Position numbers and translations under genes: made by a program. Of a stretch of 64,000 nucleotides of DNA, positions 51,314-60,998 are shown piece after piece. Under the pieces are notes generated by a model, which made no database searches, had not been told where the DNA came from, and worked only from the letters and a program-made list of their open reading frames with translations. This DNA is from Empedobacter brevis NBRC 14943 = ATCC 43319 (GTDB taxonomy: Bacteria; Bacteroidota; Bacteroidia; Flavobacteriales; Weeksellaceae), in contig NZ_KB908295.1 of the NCBI RefSeq assembly GCF_000382425.1, forward strand, positions 124,001 to 188,000. Reading direction: 5' to 3'. Within the stretch, counting starts at the first letter, position 1. Each line of letters opens with the position of its first letter.

Positions 51314-54300
51314 ATGCAAAAAATATTTTACTTTTTTCTGTTGATGATTAGTGGTTTTGTTTGGGGGCAAAGACCAATAATTCATCAATTATTAGGTGGA
51401 TTTACTTTTGAAAATCAAACATTGGATTTTTATCCAAGTAATATAAATTTTACACCAATAGCAACTGATGGATGTAGTTTTAATCCTACACAAACCTATA
51501 AATATTTTTCATTTAAGGCAAACTTTGATATGGTGTTCGCTTTTGATTTACAAGCTAAAGTTCCAGATTTTAAACTCTTAACATGGAAATTGACAGAAGA
51601 TCAAAATGCAGATGAAGTTTTTGTAGGAAATAGTACAACAATAAAAGCAAGTAGATCTGTTGAGGGAAGTTCTACATTAAAGGGAATGAAGGAAGGTGAT
51701 CCTAATTCTTGTGAAACATATTTAACTTCGGGAGCCAATGGATACGCAAAAGCATTTGAAGGTTCGGAAATTTTAAGAAAGGGGGAAACAGTTATAATAG
51801 CAGTTTATGGAGGAAGTACTACAGAACCTTTTGATATCAAGGTGAATGTGGCAGAGGAAAAAAGCATTACAACGTTTAATAATTTATGTAAAGGTCAAGC
51901 ATATACGTATCAACAAATTTTCGATGCTGTGCAAGCTGATTCAGGATTAGCTGATATCAAATTGTTTACAGATAATACATTTAGTACAGAGGTTGCTGCC
52001 GGAATGAATTTTACCTCAGATACAATAATTTATGCACAAGTAAGAGACGCTTCTGGCAATTTGAAATATATTTATACGATTCCGTTGAAGTTTGTTCCGG
52101 AACATCAATTTAATTTTAATTCAATAATTAATCAAGTTTTTGAATGTACATTGAACTATACATTGAAAGAAAATACACTTTTAAATTTACTTTTTCCATC
52201 GGGAACTAATCTTTCTAATTATAAAATTAAAACAGTAAATGGAACTGCTTTTGTAGAAAACTCTATAATTAATTTAACAACTGGAAGTATTACAGACCTC
52301 AAAATTATTGTTTCTTATAATGGAATGTGTCCTATAGATTCGGTCGAAAAAATAATACAAGTAAAACAAGGTACGCCAGAGATAAAGCAGAATATAGATG
52401 ATGCGACTTGTGACCCATTTTATAAAATAGATTTTGATCAGATTTTTACGAAAATAGGTTTTTCTAAAAATGACTTTGATTTAATCGTAACCTTAATGGG
52501 AACTCCAATTTCTAATGGACAATCAACTCCAATTACTACAACTTTAGATTATAAAGTAAAAGTAAAATCAAAATATGGAGGAGCTTGCGAAAGCAATGAA
52601 GTGGATTTTATTGTGACTAAAACTTCTCCTGCCAATATTACAAATACATCAATTAATGGAATTTGTTTGTCAGATTTTTCACAAACTGATGTGGATAATG
52701 CAATTCATATAATTCAAAACGCCCATTCTTACAAATTAAGATTTTATCAAGCAGATGGTTTGACGGAAATGGCTGAAGCTGATTTATTCAATTATATTAA
52801 AACGAATGAAACAGGTAAAATTGTTGTAAAAGCTTTAGCAACGGATAATTCGAATACAATCTGTGACACACAAGTAGAATTGAAATTTAATTTAGATCAA
52901 TCTTCATTTGCTCTAATAAACAATATTCCGACTTTAAATTCCGGTTGTGCAGAAGTTGGTATGGGGTATACATTTACGGTAGCAGAAATTGAAACTTATC
53001 TAAAAGCTCAATTGGGAAGAGCAGATATTTCTTTTTCTGGAATTACCGAGCAAGTTTTAGCAGATAATGGGACTACATCATTACGCTTTCAAGTTCAGGT
53101 AAATGGAGAAGCTTGTTGGTCAGAAGAAATGGAATTGAAATTACAAGTCATTACCAAACCAAAAGTATCAAATGCTTCAAAAGATTTATATGCAGACTGT
53201 GACGATAAGATTACAATCAATGGAGATACGGTAAAAGAATTGTTTGGTGTAGCTTCTGTAACGGATTATAATTATTATATTTTACATAATAGTTCAACAC
53301 CGTTGGTGTTTGTTGGAGGGAAAGCTATTGTAAAAGTTCGTTTTGAAAATAAATTGTCTTCAATGTGCTTTGTAGAAAAAGACATCGTTGTCATCGAGAA
53401 ACAAGATTTGGTCGTAGATGTAGTTGCCTTAGAAACGTATAATCAAACCAATGAAATTGTATATTGTGAAGATGACAATACTGGGGCAAAAGCTCAAATT
53501 CAGGCAAATTTAGATTACATCAAATCGCATTATCCAACTTTAGTTTCTAGATCTTCTATTGATGAAATTTTTGATCAATTTAATTCCGATAAAGGAAATG
53601 TAGAAATCGTTTTTGAAGATCCGAATTATTGCGGGGTAGTTTCGATAAAATTCTTTTATCAACGAAATGATTTACCAATTTTTGATATTCCGGCTTCAGG
53701 CGAAATTTGTTCTGATACAAAATATACATTGGATTTTGAGCAGTTAGCAAAAGAAAAAGGAATAGATGTTAATGACTATACTTTTGCAATAACAGGAAGC
53801 GAAGTTGATCAAGTTTCGGCATTTGTATATGAATTAGGAGTTGGAAACTATACGATTACAATTCGTGATAAAAAGTCAGGATGTCCTAAAATATTTTCTT
53901 TGCAATTGATAAGTTCTGCAGTCCCTACAATTGATAAAATTACTATCAATGAAAAAAGTATTGTTGTTTCGGTTAAAGGAAACGGTAAGTTAGAATATGC
54001 TTTGTTTGATTCTGTAGGAAGAATTATTGTGGATTGGCAAACAAAAAATGAATTGATTATTCCTGATAATATTACAGATAATAATTTTACAGTAAAAGTC
54101 AGGTTAAATAATTGTGGTGTCTCAGAACGAAAAGATGTTATCTATCTTTTTTTACCAAATGTTGTTACGCCAAATCAAGATGGTAAAAACGATGTATGGC
54201 AACCCATGACTAAAAATGGTAAAGTTAACGATACATCAAATTCATACAAATTGATTATTTTTGACCGTTCCGGAAAACAAATTTTGAACAAAGAAGGAAT

Positions 54301-54445
54301 AGATATAATAAAATGGGACGGAACGCTTAATGGAAATCCTGTAGCGGACGGAACCTATTGGTATATGCTGGAGTTTTCAAAACAATCAGATGATTTGAAA
54401 GTTCTCTATTCCGGTAGTATTTTAGTTAAACGTAAAATCAAATAA
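51314..54445 (+). CDS. Large T9SS type B sorted extracellular protein
   Basis: This 1,043-residue protein has a signal peptide (about 1-18), a long region of Ig-like or adhesin-type repeats with paired Cys, and a C-terminal gliding motility-associated (type B) sorting domain from about residue 946: PNVVTPNQDGKNDVW, LIIFDRSGKQI and KWDGTLNGNPVADGTYWYML. Type B domains direct secretion through the type IX system. The PorP/SprF-like gene starts 17 bp downstream, the usual partner for type B cargo. Function is probably surface adhesion or motility. Confidence 0.9.
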   Translation: MQKIFYFFLLMISGFVWGQRPIIHQLLGGFTFENQTLDFYPSNINFTPIATDGCSFNPTQTYKYFSFKANFDMVFAFDLQAKVPDFKLLTWKLTEDQNADEVFVGNSTTIKASRSVEGSSTLKGMKEGDPNSCETYLTSGANGYAKAFEGSEILRKGETVIIAVYGGSTTEPFDIKVNVAEEKSITTFNNLCKGQAYTYQQIFDAVQADSGLADIKLFTDNTFSTEVAAGMNFTSDTIIYAQVRDASGNLKYIYTIPLKFVPEHQFNFNSIINQVFECTLNYTLKENTLLNLLFPSGTNLSNYKIKTVNGTAFVENSIINLTTGSITDLKIIVSYNGMCPIDSVEKIIQVKQGTPEIKQNIDDATCDPFYKIDFDQIFTKIGFSKNDFDLIVTLMGTPISNGQSTPITTTLDYKVKVKSKYGGACESNEVDFIVTKTSPANITNTSINGICLSDFSQTDVDNAIHIIQNAHSYKLRFYQADGLTEMAEADLFNYIKTNETGKIVVKALATDNSNTICDTQVELKFNLDQSSFALINNIPTLNSGCAEVGMGYTFTVAEIETYLKAQLGRADISFSGITEQVLADNGTTSLRFQVQVNGEACWSEEMELKLQVITKPKVSNASKDLYADCDDKITINGDTVKELFGVASVTDYNYYILHNSSTPLVFVGGKAIVKVRFENKLSSMCFVEKDIVVIEKQDLVVDVVALETYNQTNEIVYCEDDNTGAKAQIQANLDYIKSHYPTLVSRSSIDEIFDQFNSDKGNVEIVFEDPNYCGVVSIKFFYQRNDLPIFDIPASGEICSDTKYTLDFEQLAKEKGIDVNDYTFAITGSEVDQVSAFVYELGVGNYTITIRDKKSGCPKIFSLQLISSAVPTIDKITINEKSIVVSVKGNGKLEYALFDSVGRIIVDWQTKNELIIPDNITDNNFTVKVRLNNCGVSERKDVIYLFLPNVVTPNQDGKNDVWQPMTKNGKVNDTSNSYKLIIFDRSGKQILNKEGIDIIKWDGTLNGNPVADGTYWYMLEFSKQSDDLKVLYSGSILVKRKIK

Positions 54446-54462
54446 TTGATTGAAACACATTT

Positions 54463-55422
54463 ATGAAGAAATTATCACTAATTATATTCGGTTTATTTTC
54501 AATTGCTAAAGTTGAAGCACAACAAGGGCTACCATTTTACAATCATTATTTGGTGAGCGACAGAATGTTAATTAACCCTTCTTATGCTGGTCAAGATCCA
54601 AATGTGATTTCGATAACAGGAACACATCGTAATCAGTGGGACGATTTACCAGAAAGCCCAAGTACGCAAACTGTAAGTGCACATGGAATTATTATTGACC
54701 GTTTAGCTTTAGGAATGCAATTTTTTAACGATAGAAACGGGTTTGTCAAAATGACTGGATTTGGGATTAATGCAGCTTATCATATTCCAATTGAAGATAG
54801 AAGTTATGATGGGGATGAGATAAACGTATTTTCATTTGGAGTTGGAGCTTCAAATGTTTCGCAACGATTTGATTATTCTAAGATTATAGCTGAAGATCCA
54901 AATGATCCGGCTTTACAAGAAGACCGATATTCAACATTTTTTGCAAACTTAGGATTATCTTTTAAATATGCAGGATTTTTTGCCGGAGTTTCTATTTTGG
55001 ACATTCCGCTTAGTCAAAACATATACTATGTCAATAATATAGAGCCTTTACCTACCTGGTATTATTTTAATGCTGGTTACAAATGGAATATTGCAGAAGG
55101 AATTGCGTTAGAGCCCTCTTTGGTTTATAATTTAAATTCGAATTCAGAACGTCATTTGGATATCAACTTAATGTCTCATATTGGCTTTGGAGAAAACAAT
55201 CAAGGTGTTGATATTGGAGTGGGGTATAAGCAAGGAATGGATTCAAAAAATAGTAATCCTTTGTTTATCTCTCCAATTCTAAAATTTAAAGTGGGTTCTT
55301 TGAAAGCTGGGATTTCGTATGACATTGGCTTGTCAGATTATCAAGTGGATGGACGAAAGAATGGAATGCTATTTAGCTTAGGTTTCGATTTGCAGAATCC
55401 TTGGGGAGCTAGATTTGATTAA
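54463..55422 (+). CDS. PorP/SprF family type IX secretion membrane protein
   Basis: This 319-residue protein has a signal peptide (about 1-19) and the PorP/SprF outer-membrane beta-barrel features: FYNHYLVSDRMLINPSYAG, ITGTHRNQWDDLPESPSTQT, the alternating strands and the C-terminal GLSDYQVDGRKNGMLFSLGF. These proteins help display or attach type B T9SS substrates. It belongs to the same operon as the upstream cargo protein. Confidence 0.92.
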   Translation: MKKLSLIIFGLFSIAKVEAQQGLPFYNHYLVSDRMLINPSYAGQDPNVISITGTHRNQWDDLPESPSTQTVSAHGIIIDRLALGMQFFNDRNGFVKMTGFGINAAYHIPIEDRSYDGDEINVFSFGVGASNVSQRFDYSKIIAEDPNDPALQEDRYSTFFANLGLSFKYAGFFAGVSILDIPLSQNIYYVNNIEPLPTWYYFNAGYKWNIAEGIALEPSLVYNLNSNSERHLDINLMSHIGFGENNQGVDIGVGYKQGMDSKNSNPLFISPILKFKVGSLKAGISYDIGLSDYQVDGRKNGMLFSLGFDLQNPWGARFD

Positions 55423-55460
55423 TAAATGGGGTCAAATCAGTAGAAAAAACGATAAATAAT

Positions 55461-55492
55461 AAAAAAAGCCTTTCAATTGGAAGGCTTTTTTT
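55461..55492. terminator. Bidirectional terminator
   Basis: GCCTTTC/GGAAGGC stem (one G-U) around AATT, with A-rich and T-rich flanks. It lies between the PorP/SprF gene and the convergent PstS-like gene. Confidence 0.75.
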
Positions 55493-55493
55493 A

Positions 55494-56438
55494 TTATTGT
55501 AATGGTTGTTTTAAATGATTGATCTGTACCTCTCTTTTATAAATAAAATAAGGTTGAAGACTTTCGCGTGTAACAATTTTTTGACCTCGTTGCGAACCGG
55601 CAAATCTTGAATATCCTGCGCCTATTCCAAAACCTATTTCATTTTTTAACAAATAAATTTCACGATAAAAAGGATAAACACCATATTTTAAATTTGGAAT
55701 TGTAGGCTGTACTGCATTACCTTTATCATCAACAATTGAAAGTATTTTTATCTTTTTTAAGTACTCCTCAATTTTAGGATTTCCTTTATCACTTAAAATA
55801 TTCAATCCGATAATACCTATCGCAGCTTTGTCTTTTTGTAGAAAGTCAATTACTTTTTCAGCATCACCCATTGCCGTTACTTTAGTTCCGTTACCGACAG
55901 TTAATTTTAATTTGTCATTTACAGTATTATAATTGGCTGAATTAGGATGATCGTAAACAAAAGTAATTTTAGGATTCTGATGGTATAAATTTTCTTTAAT
56001 GTCTTGTTTGGTAATCGATGAAACGGGATTGTCTACAGAAGTAATAAAAATAGTTGCATCTAAAGCAATAACAGAGGAAACATAATTAATTCTGGTCTTA
56101 TCAAATAAATGTTGTTGTTGTGCTTTTGTTAATGGTTTACTTACCATCAACAACGGAATCTCTCCTTCATAAAAATCTTTGATTGCTTTTTCTTCTATTT
56201 CTTCTTTTATCTCGATTTTTACATCAGGATAATCAACCATATAGATGTCTGCTAATGATTGCGCCAGATTTTTGAAGCTTGGATCTACAGTCATTGTCAA
56301 TTTTCCGTATTCATGTAAAGCACGTTTTACCGGAGTTTTTTGTTCCTCTTTTGTCAGTGGTTTTTCTTTGTCTTTACAATTGAAGGTAGAAAAAATAAGA
56401 AAGGCAGAGAGTGAAAGTAAACTAATTTTTTTGATCAT
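55494..56438 (-). CDS. PstS-like substrate-binding lipoprotein
   Basis: This 314-residue lipoprotein has a signal with lipobox FNC and a type II periplasmic binding fold: GKLTMTVDPSFKNLAQSLADIY, an internal lobe switch and GFGIGAGYSRFAGSQRGQKIV near the end, similar to phosphate-type PBP2 proteins. There is no pst permease here, so a sensing or salvage role is possible. It overlaps the small membrane protein gene upstream by 17 bp and is probably co-transcribed with it and the TonB gene. Confidence 0.83.
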   Translation of the reverse strand: MIKKISLLSLSAFLIFSTFNCKDKEKPLTKEEQKTPVKRALHEYGKLTMTVDPSFKNLAQSLADIYMVDYPDVKIEIKEEIEEKAIKDFYEGEIPLLMVSKPLTKAQQQHLFDKTRINYVSSVIALDATIFITSVDNPVSSITKQDIKENLYHQNPKITFVYDHPNSANYNTVNDKLKLTVGNGTKVTAMGDAEKVIDFLQKDKAAIGIIGLNILSDKGNPKIEEYLKKIKILSIVDDKGNAVQPTIPNLKYGVYPFYREIYLLKNEIGFGIGAGYSRFAGSQRGQKIVTRESLQPYFIYKREVQINHLKQPLQ

Positions 56439-56616
56439 TTTTATACGATTTTATACCGCGATAAACACGAAATACACCATAAATAATAAATAAAATACCA
56501 AGTAACATCGCTTTAGTCTCATCTAATTTGATGATAAAAAATTGATATTTCCAAGTAAAAATTCCGATCAAAAAATAACCGAAACCAATCAATCCGTAAA
56601 CAATATTCTTATTCAT
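56422..56616 (-). CDS. Small membrane protein, two TM helices
   Basis: This 64-residue protein has two hydrophobic segments (about 6-23 and 37-53) and a basic C-terminal tail (RVYRGIKSYKNDQKN). It overlaps the PstS-like gene by 17 bp, and a 204-bp gap separates it from the TonB-like gene upstream. No family function is known; it is a typical companion of the PstS-like lipoprotein in Bacteroidota as far as I recall. Confidence 0.65.
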   Translation of the reverse strand: MNKNIVYGLIGFGYFLIGIFTWKYQFFIIKLDETKAMLLGILFIIYGVFRVYRGIKSYKNDQKN

Positions 56617-56763
56617 AATTCGCGACGAAGTTACAATTTTATTGTGTTAAGATTGACTTAAAACTTAAATTTTATAGAGCAAATCTGCATTTTATTGAAA
56701 GTTTTTGGAATATCAATACACTTTGATAATTCATTTTTAACAAATGGATTAGTAAAACAAGAA

Positions 56764-56801
56764 GAAACCATCACATTCAAAAAAATGAATGCAATGGTTT
56801 C
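56764..56801 (-). terminator. Possible terminator of the TonB-like gene
   Basis: GAAACCAT-CA-CATTC (56764-56778) pairs with GAATG-CA-ATGGTTTC (56787-56801) with a 2x2 internal loop. It lies 20 bp past the TonB-like stop and is followed on the minus strand by a T-rich run. The rest of the 204-bp gap shows no other feature. Confidence 0.4.
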
Positions 56802-56820
56802 AGAAAGAAAAGTATTGTAA

Positions 56821-57765
56821 TTATTCTGCTGTTTGAAATTTAACAGGAATAGAAAAAATTAAATTAGCATCAGAACCATCTTCTAATTTAGCAGGTGTTA
56901 TTTTTTTACCTTTTCTTAGAATTTGTTTATTGATTCGCTCTAAGGCAGATTTAGCTTCTTTTCCTAAATCCTGGTGACTTCCGTTCAAAGGTTTTACTTG
57001 AGAGATTTCTCCATTTTTGTTTACGATAAACTGCATTTTTGCCACAGCAGAGCTTAGATTGTTTCGAGTGGCAGTTTCTGCAAAATCACTCAATTCACTT
57101 CCCAACTCTTTCGAAATTTTATCACTCATACATTTCGTTAAGGCCGCATTTCCTTTTTTACTTTCGCTTTCACAACCAGGATAAATAGCCATAACAGAAG
57201 CTTGTTTAATTGTAATTGTTGCGTTCGTATTCACGACAGGTTTTACTTCTTTTGGTCCTTCTACTGCGTCAGTATTTGGTTTTCCTGCTTTATTGCCTGT
57301 TTCACTTACTTCTCCACCACCGGTTTGTCCTGTAGAAGCAATTCCTTCTCTATTTTCCGTTCCTAAATCTTTCTCTTTAAGCTCGTCAACAGATTGAATC
57401 GTTTCTTCTTTTTTAGGACTTTCAACAGGTTTTGGAATAATATGTTTTGCCTGATCTGTTTTCAGTTGAATCGTTTTTTCTTCCATCGGAGGAGTTTCTT
57501 TAGGAGGAATTACTTCTTCTTTTTTTGGAGGTTTTACATCAAGATCATCCATGTCAACTATTACTTTGTGTTCTTTTGGAATTGTAGTTGCATTCGTTGC
57601 TCTATTATTCGCATAAATAGTTCCACTTGTAATTAAGACAACAATTCCGATTCCTATAAAAAGAGATTTCATTAAATCGTGGTTGGCAACTTGTCTCAAC
57701 TGGTAAGCGCCATATTCTTTGTTTCGATTTTCGAAAAGAATGTCTAAAAAAGCTTTGTTACTCAT
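56821..57765 (-). CDS. TonB-like energy transducer protein
   Basis: This 314-residue protein has the Bacteroidota TonB N-terminus MSNKAFLDILFENRNKEYGAYQLRQ, a single TM (about 33-52), a Lys/Pro/Glu-rich spacer (DMDDLDVKPPKKEEVIPPKETPP) and a C-terminal domain with NKNGEISQVKPL, where TonB contacts receptors. It converts the proton-motive force into outer-membrane transport. The start is ATG 57765; upstream codons read as intergenic. It is transcribed divergently from the Cys-motif gene. Confidence 0.87.
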   Translation of the reverse strand: MSNKAFLDILFENRNKEYGAYQLRQVANHDLMKSLFIGIGIVVLITSGTIYANNRATNATTIPKEHKVIVDMDDLDVKPPKKEEVIPPKETPPMEEKTIQLKTDQAKHIIPKPVESPKKEETIQSVDELKEKDLGTENREGIASTGQTGGGEVSETGNKAGKPNTDAVEGPKEVKPVVNTNATITIKQASVMAIYPGCESESKKGNAALTKCMSDKISKELGSELSDFAETATRNNLSSAVAKMQFIVNKNGEISQVKPLNGSHQDLGKEAKSALERINKQILRKGKKITPAKLEDGSDANLIFSIPVKFQTAE

Positions 57766-57812
57766 ATCAATAAAAATTAAGGTTAATACATTGTTTTTCT
57801 TTATAGATTCCT

Positions 57813-57826
57813 CTTTTTGCAAAAAG
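57813..57826. repeat. 14-bp palindrome in a divergent promoter region
   Basis: CTTTTTGCAAAAAG is a perfect palindrome in the 121-bp gap between the divergent TonB-like gene and the Cys-motif gene. Its position fits an operator for a dimeric regulator controlling both genes, but it is short and AT-rich and could be chance. Confidence 0.35.
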
Positions 57827-57886
57827 GTTGGTTGAGGTTTGAGAAATTTTTGAAAAAAGGTTAATTTTATTGAAAAGGAGATTTTT

Positions 57887-58537
57887 ATGCAGCTACAAAT
57901 TGATGAAAAATGCAATCAGAATTGGAAGCAAATGGCTGATGCAAACGCGCAACAAAAGTTTTGTGATGTTTGTTCTAAATGTGTTCACGATTTGGATCAT
58001 TATTCATTCAAAGAATTAAAAACTTTTCTGAATGATAATCCTACTGTTTGTGTAAAAATTAGAACCAGAAATTTAGAGCAGTTTAATTCATATGAAGAAT
58101 CAAAATCTATTTCTAATCAATCTAAAAGATGGTTACAACTTTCATCTTTAATCGGATTTTTAAGCTTTTCAATTATCACAAAAGCACAAACTGAAAATGA
58201 CTCAATAGTTGTACAAGGAATTATTAATGATGATAATGGTTTTCCAGAATATGACATTCCAGTAAATCTTAAAAATTCGAAAAATATTGTATATACAAAT
58301 GAAAATGGTGAGTTTAAAATAAAGGTTCCGATTAATCAAGATTCTTATACTTTAGAATATGATAGCTATGGAATTAAAGAATTTACTTTCACAAATCCTT
58401 CTGTATGTCAGAATATAAAAACTGAAATAGGTGATGTTATTTTAGGAGAAGTCGTTTATCATAAAAAATCATTACTTCTTCGAAAAGCATTTCGCACAAT
58501 CGCATGGCCCTTTAAACAAATTGGGAAGCTTTTTTAG
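57887..58537 (+). CDS. Cys-motif N-terminal protein with carboxypeptidase-like regulatory domain
   Basis: This 216-residue protein has an N-terminal motif seen in Bacteroidota envelope proteins: C9 and W13 in CNQNW, then FCDVCSKCVHDLDHYS, a TM segment (about 86-99) and a C-terminal CarboxypepD_reg-like Ig domain (VVQGIINDDNGFPEYDIPVNLKN... YTNENGEFKIKVP). Such domains occur next to TonB genes. It is divergent from the TonB-like gene. Role unknown; the Cys pattern could bind a metal on the cytoplasmic side. Confidence 0.75.
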   Translation: MQLQIDEKCNQNWKQMADANAQQKFCDVCSKCVHDLDHYSFKELKTFLNDNPTVCVKIRTRNLEQFNSYEESKSISNQSKRWLQLSSLIGFLSFSIITKAQTENDSIVVQGIINDDNGFPEYDIPVNLKNSKNIVYTNENGEFKIKVPINQDSYTLEYDSYGIKEFTFTNPSVCQNIKTEIGDVILGEVVYHKKSLLLRKAFRTIAWPFKQIGKLF

Positions 58538-58619
58538 TTCATCGATATGTTTTTCGTCAGTCTTTTCCATTTATTCCAATAAACTTTTATTACAATTAGT
58601 CCATTTCGTTGATTAAGTT

Positions 58620-58627
58620 TATCTTTG
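58620..58627 (+). promoter_or_regulatory. Candidate -7 box of trpS
   Basis: TATCTTTG matches TAnnTTTG, 21 bp before ATG 58649. A TTG at 58625 that could extend trpS lies inside it and is therefore rejected as a start. Confidence 0.45.
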
Positions 58628-58648
58628 TTCCTTAAAATTTTTAAACAA

Positions 58649-59620
58649 ATGCCAAGAATACTTACGGGAGTTCAAGCTACTGGAACTCCGCACTTAGGAA
58701 ATATTTTAGGAGCAATTTCACCAGCTATCGAATTAACAAAGAAAGAAGGGAATGATTCATTCATTTTTATTGCTGATTTACACGCTTTAACGCAAATTAA
58801 AGATGCGGAAGTGTTAAAACAAAATACGTACGAAGTGGCTGCAACATGGCTTGCATTAGGTTTAGACCCGTCGAAAGTGGTTTTTTATCGTCAATCAGAT
58901 GTAACAGAAACGACAGAGTTAACTTGGTATTTATTGAACTTTTTCCCTTTTCAACGTTTAACATTAGCACACTCTTTCAAAGACAAAGCAGATTATTTAG
59001 CAGATGTTAATGCCGGATTGTTTACTTACCCAATTCTAATGGCTGCTGATATTTTATTGTATGATGCAGAAGTTGTGCCTGTTGGCAAAGATCAATTACA
59101 ACATTTGGAAATTACACGTAGTGTAGCAGAGAAATTTAATCACCAAATGGGAGAAACATTTGTTTTGCCGCAAGCAGCAATCGACGAAAATATTATGTTG
59201 ATTCCAGGAACAGATGGTCATAAAATGTCTAAATCCAGAAATAATTTTATTAATATTTTCTTGCCGGAGAAACAATTACGCAAGCAAGTAATGTCTATCG
59301 AAACAGATTCTACGCCATTAGAAGAACCTAAAAATCCGGATACAGATAATGTGTTTGCTTTATATAAATTGATTGCAACTCCTGAGCAAACAGAGGAAAT
59401 GCGTCAAAATTATCTAAAAGGTGGTTATGGATACGGCCATGCAAAACAAGCTTTATTTGAATTGATTTTAGAAAAGTATGTTGATGCAAGAACTCGTTTT
59501 GATGAGTTGATGAATGATAAAGCGACATTGGATGCATTCCTAGAAAACGGAGCTTTAAGAGCAAGAGATGTAGCGCAAAAAGTGTTGAAACGTACAAGAA
59601 ATAAATTAGGCTTAAAATAA
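58649..59620 (+). CDS. trpS: Tryptophan--tRNA ligase
   Basis: This 323-residue class I aminoacyl-tRNA synthetase starts MPRILTGVQATGTPHLGN, the TIGN/HLGN form of the HIGH motif. The second signature is KMSKS (in GHKMSKSRNN). AADILLYDAEVVPVGKDQLQHLE, the tryptophan pocket block, is intact. Length is normal. Stand-alone gene with its own promoter and no clear terminator. Confidence 0.97.
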   Translation: MPRILTGVQATGTPHLGNILGAISPAIELTKKEGNDSFIFIADLHALTQIKDAEVLKQNTYEVAATWLALGLDPSKVVFYRQSDVTETTELTWYLLNFFPFQRLTLAHSFKDKADYLADVNAGLFTYPILMAADILLYDAEVVPVGKDQLQHLEITRSVAEKFNHQMGETFVLPQAAIDENIMLIPGTDGHKMSKSRNNFINIFLPEKQLRKQVMSIETDSTPLEEPKNPDTDNVFALYKLIATPEQTEEMRQNYLKGGYGYGHAKQALFELILEKYVDARTRFDELMNDKATLDAFLENGALRARDVAQKVLKRTRNKLGLK

Positions 59621-59759
59621 GTTGATTTTTTCTGATATTCAAAAAAATAAGGAATAATTCTGACTGTATTTCACGATACTATCTGAATGAAAATGAATAG
59701 ATGAAGAAAGTTATAAATTATAAAACTTAAGCGATTGTTAATATTTATATTGTTCATTA

Positions 59760-59788
59760 TTTGAAGTCATTTTAAATAAGTACCTTTG
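59760..59788 (+). promoter_or_regulatory. Promoter of the SUF operon
   Basis: TTTG at 59760-59763 and TACCTTTG at 59781-59788 with 17 bp between them, a strong match. Transcription would start near 59794, 15 bp before the ATG. The rest of the 188-bp gap after trpS shows nothing else. Confidence 0.65.
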
Positions 59789-59808
59789 CCGTATAAAATA
59801 AAAATCAA

Positions 59809-60138
59809 ATGATTAAAGTTTCAGAATCAGCAAAAAATAAAATAATAGCACTTTTACAAGAAGAAGGAACTTCTATCGAAGAATCTTTCGTTCGTGTGGG
59901 AGTAACAAGTGGAGGATGTTCAGGTTTAAACTATAATTTAGAGTTTACAAAAGAACAAAGACCAGAAGATAAGGTGTTTGATGACAACGGAGTGAAAATT
60001 TTGGTGGACAAAAAATCATTTTTATACCTTGTCGGAATGACGTTGGAATACTCCGGAGGATTAAATGGAAAAGGATTTATCTTTAATAATCCAAATGCGT
60101 CGCGTACATGTGGTTGTGGAGAAAGTTTTGCAGTATAA
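59809..60138 (+). CDS. HesB/IscA (SufA)-type iron-sulfur carrier
   Basis: This 109-residue A-type carrier has the three conserved cysteines: C37 in GGCSGLNY and C101/C103 in TCGCGESF. It accepts Fe-S clusters from the SufBCD scaffold and passes them to apoproteins. First gene of the operon with sufB, sufC and sufD downstream, so SufA-like by context. The next gene begins 1 bp after its stop. Confidence 0.93.
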   Translation: MIKVSESAKNKIIALLQEEGTSIEESFVRVGVTSGGCSGLNYNLEFTKEQRPEDKVFDDNGVKILVDKKSFLYLVGMTLEYSGGLNGKGFIFNNPNASRTCGCGESFAV

Positions 60139-60139
60139 T

Positions 60140-60994
60140 ATGAGAAAAATTGTTTTATTCTTCACACTTTTGATTGGTGTTGTTGCTTTCGGACAGCAGA
60201 CAATCGTAGAGAAAGACTTGATGGTTTATCAACCAACAGATTTTTCTAAAAAGTTGAATAAAGCATACTCAGAACATCTGTTTTTTGGTTTATTTGGAAC
60301 AAAAGCTTTTGTAAAAGCGTTGGACCTAAATGAATCAAAAATCAAAACGGTTACAGTTACAAATGCATCAAACAAGAAAATTGCGTACAAAGCAAATTAT
60401 GATGTAAACGAAAACCTTCAAGATTTCGAATTGACAGACGAAGTGGCAACACCAACAAAAGTGAAATATACCTATAAAGATGGTGTGATAGCTTCTGAAA
60501 CAGTAGAACGAAAAGGAAGTGAGATAATAATAAATCACTTTTTTTATGACCAAGATAAAATGTATGTCAAAAATGGAAATAAACTTTTTGATGTCGTTTG
60601 GTTAGAAGGAGATGTAATGTTGAAAAAAACATATTTGGAACAAAAAATAGGTTTTGAAGACCGATTGATGCACGATTGTAGAATCACAAAATCATTAGGA
60701 CAAGACATCAACAAGATTTGTTATAGCAGTTCAATATTTAAGGTGCCATTCAAAACAAAAGAATATACACCAGATGTTGAACCTAAAAGTGAGAAAGTTA
60801 ATTTAATCGAAGGACCTTGGTCTGAAATTAAATTAATTTCATTAAATAAATACCACATTTTGAGAAATAATCATCCACAATTTGAGGTGATTTTAGATCA
60901 GAATCAACGGTTAAAGGAATTCAAATTTTTAGGAAATAAAACTGATAAACAACAACCTTTACAGTTTAATTTTACCTATACATTTTATAAATAA
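60140..60994 (+). CDS. Exported hypothetical protein within the SUF operon
   Basis: This 284-residue protein has a signal peptide (about 1-18, GVVAFGQQ) and a mature part of short strands ([38 protein letters not shown]). It is not recognised; the two Cys of [19 protein letters not shown] are the only notable residues. ATG 60140 is chosen because the upstream frame reads through the HesB gene. It sits between the A-type carrier and sufB, an unusual place for an exported protein. Confidence 0.7.
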   Translation: MRKIVLFFTLLIGVVAFGQQTIVEKDLMVYQPTDFSKKLNKAYSEHLFFGLFGTKAFVKALDLNESKIKTVTVTNASNKKIAYKANYDVNENLQDFELTDEVATPTKVKYTYKDGVIASETVERKGSEIIINHFFYDQDKMYVKNGNKLFDVVWLEGDVMLKKTYLEQKIGFEDRLMHDCRITKSLGQDINKICYSSSIFKVPFKTKEYTPDVEPKSEKVNLIEGPWSEIKLISLNKYHILRNNHPQFEVILDQNQRLKEFKFLGNKTDKQQPLQFNFTYTFYK

Positions 60995-60998
60995 TAAG

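Noticed and set aside
59621-59808. tRNA or small RNA gene in the gap after trpS
   Set aside because: No cloverleaf-compatible sequence was seen; the gap contains the SUF promoter and otherwise AT-rich sequence.
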